64,000 bases of DNA, from NCBI GenBank assembly GCA_024180945.1, contig JAKSGN010000001.1:332814-396813 (forward strand), given 5' to 3'. The DNA comes from Macrophomina tecta (taxonomy: Eukaryota; Ascomycota; Dothideomycetes; Botryosphaeriales; Botryosphaeriaceae). Below, in pieces: positions 20,734 to 29,701 of the stretch; positions within the stretch are counted from its first letter, which is position 1, and every line of letters begins with the position of its first letter. The position numbers and the translations under genes are program-made. A model generated the notes under the pieces. That model ran no database searches and had not been told where the DNA came from. It was given only the letters and a program-made list of their open reading frames with translations.

Positions 20734-21294
20734 GACCGATAACGTCTTGGAAGCTTGAGCGACGGGTGAGAAAGTCAGAAGAAAGAAGCGAGTTTTCTAT
20801 CTTAATGCAGCGCTAGTGGAGCATTTGGATGCACCCGCAGCGAGCCAAGCGCCTACGGCTGGGCCCATAGGAGGCCTTATCCGCTGTGCCAAGAATGTGG
20901 ACCCGCTCAAAATGCCGGGACAAACCGGAACAAATGGTCAAAATCGGAAAAAGAGGCTTGAAATTCCAGTGAACGCCGCAGCACCATGCTATTCCAGGCG
21001 GCTTCTCCGTACATGCCCCCTTCGGCAAGCATCTGGCTGGGTCCGTTCGTTCCCCACTTCTGTTAGTACGTGTTGGTCGGGACTGCATGGCCGCAGCTTT
21101 GTACCAGCTGTTACTTTACCAACATGCATACGAGCTGATCTTCCCGGTAGCAACAATCCGGGGGCCCACCTCACATCCGAGTCTAGCCTCTGGACGACAA
21201 CCCACACGCGCTCGTCTCGTGTCGCTAACACCTTCCTCTCTTCCTTTAACCTCCCCTCCCGTTTCAGCTCTACATCGCGCTCAGACCTCAAAGT
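20734..21294. other. Intergenic; CT-rich promoter-like tract on the plus strand
   Basis: Several open frames here lack coding character. A CT-rich run at about 21225-21270 (CTTCCTCTCTTCC and following) could be a plus-strand promoter, but no gene I trust starts behind it. Confidence 0.35.
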
Positions 21295-21978
21295 TCACGA
21301 AAATGCTCCATGTTGCAAGACCTTCGAGATGTGCCGCACGTCCAACTTGCTTTTGGCAAAGTTTTCCTTAGATTTACACCGAGATTCTATACCGCCTTTT
21401 GAAGTTCGTACCCAGTCGCCGAGGCCTGACTTGTTGGCCTCGTGCTGGTCCGCCGTGCTTTCGTCCTCAGGCTCTGCGGCCGCAGTGGATCTCTTTTGAG
21501 CATCGACGCGGATGATCACACCAATTTGATTGCAGCTCCGTGCCCTGCGCGAACCGTCGGAATTGACGCTCCCCTGAGCTAACAATGTGCCCTACGATCA
21601 GGTCAGTGCATGGTTTTCACCACCAAGCACACTGCATACCGGCACAACGACGGGCTAATGAGTTCCTTCGTCAGAAGCAGATCCTCCATTCAGGATGTGT
21701 CTTACAAGAGCTTGAAGAGGGGAAGGAGAGATAGAGCGGCGTCTGCGATTCATGCTAGCAGTTAGTAGGTCTTCTGCCGTCTGTACAATGCCGCTCTTTT
21801 TATGCACGCCACGGCGTGACGCTATGAACAGCTCCCCGGAGCCCACATGCTGCTGGTGCGCGCTGAAGCAGCTCGCGTGACTGCACGAAAGTGATAGGTG
21901 ATCAGACCTGCGTCGTAAACGAGGCTTTCGAATGAAGCCGCTCTTGTCAAGGCACCCGAAGAGGCAGACGTGCGTCAT
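21295..21978 (-). CDS. Tentative multi-exon hypothetical protein
   Basis: The most convincing part is the last exon, about 21572 down to 21295: GSVNSDGSRRARSC, then a hydrophilic stretch with AAEPEDESTADQHEANKSG and a Lys/Ser-rich end KLDVRHISKVLQHGAFS. It follows an acceptor GCTCAG. A possible first exon, ATG 21978, ends at a GTAAGA donor near 21707. The two connect in phase through a very short middle exon after an ATTAG acceptor. The microexon makes the model uncertain. No family recognised. Confidence 0.35.
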
Positions 21979-22111
21979 GCGGGCAATTTGCTCCGTGGCT
22001 GGATATTGGCCAGCATCCGACCGCGGACGAGGCCCCGTTTCTACTCTACTCAGCCGGTGCTTTCACTGTCCCCAGGAGATATTTGCGGCGTGCCGCTTTT
22101 TGCCAGCTGTC

Positions 22112-22284
22112 ATGGGTGACGGAGATGCTGATGGTCTGGCCACTCTTACTTCGCCATTCACTTGCTATAGTTCTGTATGGCAACAATATTTCAAGGATAA
22201 GGCTTTGGATTTCTATAGACCGTAGAATATCAGGCTCCTGTCTCACTGCCTCCAGCCGAGTCCATCACCGCCGAAGAGGTCTGA
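22112..22284 (+). CDS. Possible tiny two-exon gene or gene end
   Basis: 22112-22174 (MGDGDADGLATLTSPFTCYS) joins in phase to 22219-22284 (TVEYQAPVSLPPAESITAEE and stop) across a 44-nt GTATGG...CTATAG intron. The frame is also open upstream to 21932. It is short and low in signal; it may be the end of a longer gene or chance. Confidence 0.2.
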
Positions 22285-23295
22285 AATGAGTACCCGCTCA
22301 ACAAACGAGCACGACTGCGGTCACCGGATAGGGCGCTTCGTGTTAGCGATGATTCGGAATATCCACTTGATGTTGCCGCTCTTTACCGTCGATGATCTTG
22401 TTTCGCAGCGGCCGCCTGTTCCTCGGTGGCTCTGGCGTGCCCGTCGTATCGTAGCCGCCGCGGCCTTGATCAGACTCCTGTGGGTCGAGCTAGTATCAAG
22501 TCAGTATTTCATCAATGGAAGATCCATCCAAGAGTACTAACTGGTTTTGCCATGTTTAAGTGTAGATGAGTCCAACTGTAGATCGGGTTATGGGGATAGC
22601 GAGCTACTCGTCAGACTGTGATATCAGTTATGCGTGGCGCGTATTTATACTAAAGACACATCCGTTGAAGAAAGTCACAGGATGCTTAGGTGGAGCTCTT
22701 GTGCAATTGGGTAGTGCTCCAGAGTACACGCCTAGTATTTCCAGCGCCAGGCGGCTTTGCCGCAGCACTCTCTTCACCATCCATATTCTGTGCCAAGCGA
22801 GGGTCTTCGACTCAGAGGACTACGCGTGGCCTATGAGAAGCGGCGGCGCGCAAGGATATGATGGGATTACATGCCATTCATGTTATCCGACGAACAAGGG
22901 GACTACATTAGCTGCATGAGAACCAGCGCCTCTTTAAGACCATGCTCTTCCTGGGGCGTGGCACTCCATGTGGGCCCTTTTCGAGCGCTTTCTGCGGGAT
23001 CGTTGGTGGGGCCTCACATAATGCTCCCTGTTAATCTACAACCAGCCAGAGCCATTTTAGGAGACGAGCAGTGTGCCATCCTCGTTCCGCGTGCAACTCC
23101 CTTTGCTCTGTAATACCGAGATTAGCTCTCCAGTTCCGGTCATGCGATCGCAAGTGACACGGACGTGATGTTTTCCTTGGAAGCGCGCCCCCTCGTGCTG
23201 CGAGACGACATATAAGCCCCCAACTCCTGTGCCGGTACGTCACGTCAAGCTCCTGCGCCGACACACTCAGCCAACTCAAACTACAAGCAGACAAG
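22285..23295. other. About 1 kb with no gene I can support
   Basis: Several open frames of 80-120 codons overlap one another without clear coding character. Upstream of 23296 a CACGTCAAGCTCC stretch and ACTCAAACTACAAGCAGACAAG form a typical fungal leader. Confidence 0.35.
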
Positions 23296-24129
23296 ATGAT
23301 TGTTCCTACGCACCGAACCTGTGAAGTCCAAAACACGGGCGATTATGTGCACAGTAAGTCCCAATGCAGGACTTACAGTTCGCAATGACTTAAGGTTGCC
23401 TGCAGAAAACCCCGACTACATGCTGCAGGGGAATCTCTCCTGGCTTCGGCTTGAAAGCGATGCGACTACCATCGATACTTCCTCGGACACCGACGACTCG
23501 AACGAGGGCGCAGGGGCCCCACATGGGGTTAGAGTCGACGATGATCCCGATAGGCTGCCACGGGCATGGTGCCATGAAGCCGAAAGAGAGACCCCTGAGC
23601 CAGAGAAGCATCTGAATGGTAATTTCGTCGGGTGGAAAATGGACCATCTACTTACGGTTAAATAGTTCGTGCACACCTTTCAACCCAAGCCCATGGGGCT
23701 ACACTCGGTACAGGGCTTTCAAACCATGCTCCGTCAGCAGCCCATGAAAGTGTTCAGCAGGACCCGTTCCACATGTTTGCGAGCCTGTCGGACATTGCCT
23801 GTGGTCTCGAGGTTGGACGTGATATTTTGACAGGAGAGATGATATACCGGAAGAGAGTCCTCGAACTCCAGGGAGTCAATCAGCGGACTTTCTGCCAAAT
23901 GATTGACCGAAAATGTGTCCATGCGGTATTTTACCTTGGCAAGCCAGCAACTGATGAGTTGGTGCACCTCTTATACGATGGCAGTGTTGTTCTGCGCGTT
24001 GAGGGTCTTGAGGTGGTAGCGCCTGCCGCGGAGTGGTCTGACTGGAATTCTTGGGAGAGTTACAAGGCCGATGAGGCCTCCTACACCTACTACCAGACGG
24101 TACTGAAGACGGGGGGATCTTTTTGCTGA
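23296..24129 (+). CDS. Three-exon hypothetical protein, 244 residues
   Basis: Exons 23296-23353, 23406-23618 and 23666-24129. Introns 23354-23405 (GTAAGT donor, CTGCAG acceptor) and 23619-23665 (GTAATT donor, AATAG acceptor). Phases join exactly at both. The protein starts MIVPTHRTCEVQNTGDYVHK, has an acidic Asp/Ser/Thr stretch (DATTIDTSSDTDDSNEG), then a folded second half: FASLSDIACGLEVGRDILTG, QRTFCQMIDRKCVHAVFYLG and HLLYDGSVVLRVEGLEVV. It ends TVLKTGGSFC. No family recognised. The model is well supported by its consensus splice sites. Confidence 0.72.
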
Positions 24130-25009
24130 AGCAAATGGTTTTAATACCTCAGATATGGTGTGAGAGGATAGTGTTAATCTTAGCTTTCGGCTTCATATGC
24201 GTAGAACTTGCTTTGCTTCTGTGAAGTAAGAGCTGGTTTGCTAAGAGATAGGCTCGCAACAATTGCCTGGAGAAAGGGTCACTGGAGCGAGCCGGCGCTC
24301 AGCGGTTAGCGGCGCTAGTCTTTAATGGTAAAGGCAACTGAAACAAACTTCCCGAAAGCGCATGTTAGCTGCCAGAGTGCGCCAGATGTTGCTGGTTGCC
24401 TACTGGATCGAACGGGCCAACGTACCGCTTGAGTACGTGGGCTGCAGACCGGAACGTTCGCTGCACACGTGCCGAATAACCAAGGTATCGGTGTAGCATT
24501 TCGGCATTGACAGCGCGGTTTCCCGCTCCCCATCTTCGAATGTGGAGCTCCTGCATGATACAGGGCTTCGGGTGGGAGGTGCCACCGTGAAAGGCAGGGG
24601 CGTTGGTGGAGCCACAGGGATGCGACGGAGGTGCACGTATGGTGCGATGCATGTGCTTATTCCAGTGGATCTTGTGTAGGATACGCTTGGATGGTCTCGG
24701 AAGCATCGAGCCTCGGCGCTGATCCGGACTACGCCGCGTCAACTCAATCACGACATGCCCCCACGTCTCCCTGCCTCGCCTCGCCTTCGCGCCGCATTTC
24801 GTAGCGAGGCATGGGGCGGAGATGCGGTGAGACTACTACCTTGAGATGAAAATCAACCGGCTGGGCGAACGCGACACTCTGGTAACTGCACATGACTTAC
24901 CATGGTGGGCATATAAGGAGCCCTTGGAAGCATCCGTCAACTCCCAACCACAACGCTTCTTCGTCCCATCTCCTACTCCATCTCCTCGAAGTTCTGCCCA
25001 GCCTTCACA
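24130..25009. other. Intergenic; promoter of 25010 at the right end
   Basis: Minus-strand frames between 24315 and 24751 overlap in two phases and none has a supported splice model. CATATAAGG at 24910-24918 is a likely TATA box, and CCGTCAACTCCCAA at 24934-24947 matches 19209-19222. Confidence 0.45.
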
Positions 25010-27006
25010 ATGGAAGCCCATGCCACTTACGCTGATGCTCGCCGTTCTGCTGCATCCAGCAGCATCTATGCTGCTGCCATTTCCGAGAGCTCTCAGGTGG
25101 CCTTGCATGCGGTCCCAGAGAGTTGGCCTAAGGATGAGTTTCCACTGACAGGTACGTCGCTTACTGTGTATTGACTTCAGCATGTAGAAGACCTTAATTT
25201 CTTTTCTTGCTTAGGTTTAATAGAGACTGGAAAGCATGCCTTCAACCGAAGCAACAGCAACGAAAATGCTGAGGGTCACTGTGCTGCCTTTCCCCAAGCC
25301 ACGACCGATGCGGTGGCAGATTGTAACGAGCGGGCCTCTGCCTCTAAGGATCCAAACACCAAAGAGGGAGAAAACCTGTCGAGGGGGTTTTCCTTGAGTG
25401 GGTACAAGAAGAGGGTGAGAGCAAGTCGAGCACGTGATGAGACTGAGCACTGCGTGCGAAGGCCGTGTTACTAACAATGTGCTGAATTGTTATTGAAGTT
25501 GACCACGAAGGTCAAGGCTATCTAAGGAGTGTGGTTTATATACAAGTAAGAAAGTGTATACAATCTGTATGCTCAGTGAAGGTGTTGCGCTCAGTGACTG
25601 ATCGCGACCCTCCTACTGATCGGTTGGGTTGGTCTGCTCAATTTCTTGGCGAGTGGGTCTGACTGATCGCGGGGTCACGTGACCCTTGGCCCACATTTCT
25701 TTGGTTCTGCCCGCCTCTGGTGGGGTTGCTCCCCTCTTCATCAACCCGTGCAGGCTGCGCCGTAACACAGATACCCCTGTCCCATTTGAATGGGATTTTA
25801 TAACGGCAGGGCTTAAGCTTCCGCATTATGAAATGGACTGCTTTGAAAGTATTTCATATTGTGGACAGGAGGTCCGACGAGAAAATCCGCTGATTAAAGC
25901 ACTGTTCGGTCTCGCCAAGCGCTTATTTGAAGAAGTCCAAAACTTGGAACCGGGGCTTGTTCTTGAGGGCCTACCGAGGCTCAAAATAATCCCATCAAAG
26001 AAGGGTCAGGAAGCTATGGCTCAAGCCGGTATGTCCATGCAAACCGTTAGCGGGTAACGTACTAATCTTATACGGTCAGGCAAACAGCTTACGGATCACC
26101 ATCACGTCGATGATGCGAGAGCTGAGGATTGCTCTACGGATCCTCATAACATTGATGCTAAGTCGCTGCTAGATACCGAGGCTGTTCGTCAAGATGAAAG
26201 GAAGGAGGCGCCTGGGGCTGAGACGCATACGAGGAAGCATCAAGCAGGTAGTACGTATTTGGAGATCAAGCGTTGCTTGGGTATGCACTTACGAAGAAGC
26301 AGATTTCGGCAGCCACTTCCGCACTTCATTCTCCGAAAGCAACACTCAGACAACTTCAATCGAGATCAATCCGTCCGCCGACTATGAGCTCCGCACCATT
26401 ATTGTGCCTATCAAATGTTTTCCAACGTTCTGGACGGGTTATAAATCGAGGACAGTTAGGATCGGAGATGGGCAGCATGAGTTCTTCCGAGATCAACTCC
26501 CTCGCGCAGCAGAGTATCTCCAGATGCTCCTAGAGCTTCGCGACCTGGCCGACCGGCACTACGCAGGCTGCAACTACGAGCTGCATGCCAAATTCCCGGA
26601 ACAGCTTGTGGTCACCTTTTTGCTCGATCCCAACGGGTACTGGGCAGAAACAGAGGCTGACGCGGATGTGGAAGAGCTTCGTGCTGACCCAAACCGTTCC
26701 ATGGGATCCCTGAGCCCATACCAGCCTACGCGAGTCACGGAAGTTGTTTTACCTGGGGGACCTATCTCTTCCGATTCTTTGGTACAGCGTCAGCGGCAAG
26801 GGACGCCATACCCTGGGTGCGAAAATAGCGACAGTAATGAAGAAAATCGGAGTGGTCTCACACGATCAAGGAAGCGACAGTCAGAGACATCGGGCTCTGA
26901 TCAGGACAGGAAGAGAAGGAAAATGCAGATGGGCGCATCTCTGGAAGACCCTGTAGACCTCACTGGAGATGGTGGATCTGATTCGAATGGAAATGAAGCA
27001 GCCTGA
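25010..27006 (+). pseudogene. Four-exon host gene split by a solo LTR
   Basis: Exons: 25010-25151; 25215-26028 (containing the LTR 25322-25767 plus one copy of its target duplication); 26080-26247; 26303-27006. Introns have consensus ends (GTACGT...CTTAG, GTATGT...GTCAG with an ACTAAT branch, GTAGTA...AGCAG), and every phase joins. The flanks of the LTR also join in frame: the codons for ATTDAVAD continue into TPVPFEWDFITAGLKLP. The LTR insert of 451 bp (446 plus duplication) shifts the frame. The protein would have an Ala/Ser-rich start, a globular middle (FGLAKRLFEEVQNLEPG), a folded region with DYELRTIIVPIKCFPTFWTG and HAKFPEQLVVTFLLDPNGYW, and a basic, probably nuclear C-terminus (RSRKRQSE, DRKRRKMQ). 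Family not recognised. The rest of the frame has no stops, so the insertion looks fairly recent. Confidence 0.78.
25322..25767 (-). mobile_element. Complete solo LTR (LTR-A, gypsy) with 5-bp target duplication
   Basis: 446 bp from TGTAACGAGCGGGCC to GGCTGCGCCGTAACA, flanked by CAGAT at 25317-25321 and 25768-25772. In reverse it matches the 5' LTR of the gypsy element at 52735-53223 in both ends and in the TGTATATAAACCACACTCC promoter block. Solo LTRs arise when the two LTRs of an element recombine. It sits in exon 2 of the gene at 25010-27006. Confidence 0.95.
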
Positions 27007-27088
27007 AAATATAAGCAGTCTCACAATTGATACAAGATTTTTGGTCGGAATACCTGTTCGATCCATGGCGTTACCTTCGCAAGCATGT

Positions 27089-27091
27089 CAG

Positions 27092-27135
<44 letters not shown>

Positions 27136-27256
27136 CATATACCCCGTCGGCCTCCACGGGCCATAGGCAAGAGCTAACGCTAAGTAACTTAGACGTTTAC
27201 GTACAGTACATTGCTTCCCGGTTCATTCAAAACGCTCACTACAAAAACAGAGCACA
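27089..27256 (-). mobile_element. 5'-truncated LINE 3' end (family A)
   Basis: On the minus strand: TTTTGAATGAACCGG, then GGCCGACGGGGTATATGAAT, then a run of about 14 ATC triplets. The same order ends the long LINE at 33780-33910. The triplet run is the LINE's tail. It lies directly after the stop codon of the disrupted gene. Confidence 0.85.
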
Positions 27257-27257
27257 T

Positions 27258-27602
27258 GTGTTGGAATAGCGGTTCCACGAGCGTTATAACTATACTAGTT
27301 AGCTTCACGAGTGTCTCAGTAGTATAGCTAGCGTTAGTGGCACGGATATAAGAGGGCACCCCCTCTTACTCCTGTCTATCACCGAGAATCTCATTTTTTT
27401 TCAGCAAGTTCAACAACCTGAAAGTTACGTTTAGCACGCATTTTAGTAGAGAAGGAAAATAGAGCGAAGGTAGGAACCAAAAAAAAATTGGTGCAAAAAA
27501 AAAAAAAAAAAACAAGTAACAAGCCTACCTACCTCCCTCTCAGGACACAGGCAGAATCTACTCTCTTTCTGACCTCACTGCTCTTCACTTTAAAATCCAA
27601 CA
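27258..27602 (+). mobile_element. Putative Copia-type solo LTR
   Basis: Starts TGTTGGAATAGCGG and ends AAAATCCAACA, giving matching TGTTGGA/TCCAACA tips, with a GATATAAGAGGGC promoter-like box at about 27353. It contains A-runs at 27479 and 27496. No target duplication is visible. Its 3' part (CAAGCCTACC...GACCTCAC) recurs at about 35780-35860. Confidence 0.5.
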
Positions 27603-27646
27603 CTAGAGTATAGCGTATCCGCCTGTTACGAACATGCCTCTAAATA

Positions 27647-28186
27647 ACGTACTTCACAAGCGAGCGGGTCACACAAGCGAGTGGGTCACCCCAACACCAA
27701 AACTCCTGATCAAACCACTTTAAATATAAATTTCTTAACAACGCCAAAAGCAATCAATTAGAGTCTTTAGAACTCTCGCCTTCTACTTCTGCTAATCGCG
27801 CTAGACATGTCTCGATGCGATGACCTGGCTCTCTGCAGTATCCACACCGTCGCTGGCGCGGCGCGTCGCCATCGCGTCGCGACCGCGACCGAGATGTTTC
27901 TTGCTGAATTTGCCCATTAACATCAGCCTGATCAATTAATTGCGATCCTTCGTCCTTCGTGACGGTTCCTCGTTTCTGAATCTGTCGTTTTTGGCGTCTT
28001 TTTCGCTTCGTTGCGGCTTCGTTTGCCTTTCGAAGCGTCGCGACCTCTGCCTTGAGAAGTTCGTTCTGCGTCGCAATCCGAAGCGCCCCTTTCAGGATCT
28101 GATTAACCGCGTCTGTGATTGGTGTCGGGCTTGAACCTTGATGCTGATCAATCTTATGCTTAATAAGATCCGTTTGAGATACAAAA
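27647..28186 (-). mobile_element. 3' fragment of a pogo-type element (copy 6)
   Basis: Begins at a TA with ACGTACTTCACAAGCGAGCGG and two subterminal motifs (AGCGAGCGGGTCAC, AGCGAGTGGGTCAC). On the minus strand it encodes the C-terminal part of a pogo transposase: a Lys/Arg-rich helix, GTVTKDEGSQLIDQADVNG, and the knuckle CGYCREPGHRIETC. It is cut at 28187 by an LTR. The DDE core is absent. Confidence 0.85.
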
Positions 28187-28345
28187 TGTTACGGCGCAGC
28201 CTGCACAGGGTGGAGTCTGAAGAAAGAACGCTCAGAACTCACCCTCACAGAAAGGAAACTTGGGGGTCACGTGAATCACGTGACCCCAAGCATTGATCTG
28301 CCGGAGCAGGCGCAGCAGACCCACTCCACTCAATCAGAGCAAACT
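28187..28345 (+). mobile_element. 5' part of an LTR-A copy, interrupted by the LINE
   Basis: TGTTACGGCGCAGCCTGCAC matches the LTR start at 52735 and the reversed end at 25767. A GGGTCACGTGA palindrome and CAGACCCACTC follow as in other copies. Its likely 3' part is at 33911-34156, beyond the LINE. Confidence 0.75.
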
Positions 28346-28402
28346 TTTTGACCCATCACTCGTTTAGCAAGCAGGGTACTTTAAAACAATCACTCGTAAA
28401 AA

Positions 28403-29701
28403 ATGCCGGCCGACGAGGACGATGGGGGCGGGTACACCACCGTTGGCGCGTCGCGACGCGCTACGCGTCGCCAGGCCCAACAACCCGACTATCGCGCCCT
28501 CCACACCGGTAAACCAACGCGGCAGCGTAGAAGTCACGCAGAGACAATACCCGAACTGCCAACCGAATCGAGCGAAGCGACCCTAGACGACGTGATTGGC
28601 CTACTCAACCTCATTGTCGCGCAGAATGACCAGCTTACCGAGCGGAACGAAGCGCTTACGGAGCAGGTGGCCAGGAACGAAGACGAGATCAGGCGCCTGC
28701 GCAGCGTACTCGAGACGTCCGAGGAAACGCAGGCTAAGATGGAGGAGCGCATGGCGAAGATGGAGAAGCAGATTGCCGCGCTCGTGGAGTCGACGCGCAG
28801 GAATCTGAGCTCACAGTCCCAGATCAACGCCACGTACGCGAACGTGCTCCGAGGGGGACCGCCGACACCTGCGAACAGCAGTCCGTCGTCCACCGCCGCT
28901 GTCCCAGTACGCGCGAACCAAGCGACCGTCTCCACGACTCGAATGATGCCGCCCGTGATCGAGCTCGATCTCACGAATGCCAACGTCGAAACCGCAAGCC
29001 CCGGGGATATCCGCGCACGGCTGCAGACGGCGCTGGAGAGTCAGGAAGCCACAAAAGAAGTCAAGTGCTGCGGAATAACAAGAAACCCGAGCGATGCGGC
29101 CAAGGTGCGCGCTTTCTTTAGGACGGAAGAGGACGAAGAGCTCGTTAGGTCGAACCTCGGATGGCTGGAGACGGCCTTCCGGGGGGCGAGGATCCGGGGT
29201 CGCCAGTGGCACCCAGTCAAGGTAGACAATGTAAACAAGTTGGCTATTCTAAACGATGACCGCACCACGGTGCGCGCCGATGCGGGCCAGAAAATCGGCA
29301 CGGAAAACGACGTCGAAGTAACGCAGGTCCGTTGGTTAAGCAAGCCGAGCAGCCGTCTCTACGGGTCGGCGGTAATTTACCTTGCCAAGAAGAGCGAGGC
29401 CGACGCACTTCTCGCTAGGAGAGTGATCGATGTAGGCGGAGAGGCGGCGTATACTAACGTGTTTGAGCACCGCCCGCGGCCAAGGCGCTGCTTCAAGTGC
29501 CAGAGCTACGACCACCTGCAGTTCCGCTGCCGGGGAGAGGAAAGATGCGTGAAATGCGCGGGCATTGGCCATAGAGAGGACGGCTGCTCGTCGACGACGG
29601 TAAAGTGCGCCGCTTGCGGTGGTCCGCACAGAGCAGACGATAGAGGCTGCCCAGAGTATGACAAGCTCTTGCGCGAAATGCTACGCCAGCGGAATGAGTA
29701 G
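28403..29701 (+). CDS. LINE ORF1 (gag-like, zinc-knuckle RNA-binding protein)
   Basis: 432 residues. The N-terminus is basic and disordered, followed by a coiled coil (about residues 57-145, LTERNEALTEQVARNEDEIR), a Ser/Pro linker, an RNA-binding-like region (KVRAFFRTEEDEELVRSNLG) and three CCHC knuckles near the C-terminus (CFKCQSYDHLQFRC, CVKCAGIGHREDGC, CAACGGPHRADDRGC). The protein would coat LINE RNA in the ribonucleoprotein. Its stop overlaps the ORF2 start in ATGAGTAG (29694-29701), suggesting termination-reinitiation. Confidence 0.93.
   Translation: MPADEDDGGGYTTVGASRRATRRQAQQPDYRALHTGKPTRQRRSHAETIPELPTESSEATLDDVIGLLNLIVAQNDQLTERNEALTEQVARNEDEIRRLRSVLETSEETQAKMEERMAKMEKQIAALVESTRRNLSSQSQINATYANVLRGGPPTPANSSPSSTAAVPVRANQATVSTTRMMPPVIELDLTNANVETASPGDIRARLQTALESQEATKEVKCCGITRNPSDAAKVRAFFRTEEDEELVRSNLGWLETAFRGARIRGRQWHPVKVDNVNKLAILNDDRTTVRADAGQKIGTENDVEVTQVRWLSKPSSRLYGSAVIYLAKKSEADALLARRVIDVGGEAAYTNVFEHRPRPRRCFKCQSYDHLQFRCRGEERCVKCAGIGHREDGCSSTTVKCAACGGPHRADDRGCPEYDKLLREMLRQRNE

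Noticed and set aside
20816..21499. 227-codon ORF on the plus strand
   Set aside because: Low-complexity Ser/Arg/Pro composition with no domain. The opposite strand has a better coding signal at 21295-21572.
24315..24751. Overlapping minus-strand ORFs as a small Cys protein gene
   Set aside because: Two frames overlap, and no splice model or signal peptide supports either.
27089..27134. GAT-repeat as coding Asp tract or regulatory microsatellite
   Set aside because: It is the tail of a reversed LINE; the following bases match the LINE 3' end at 33860-33905.
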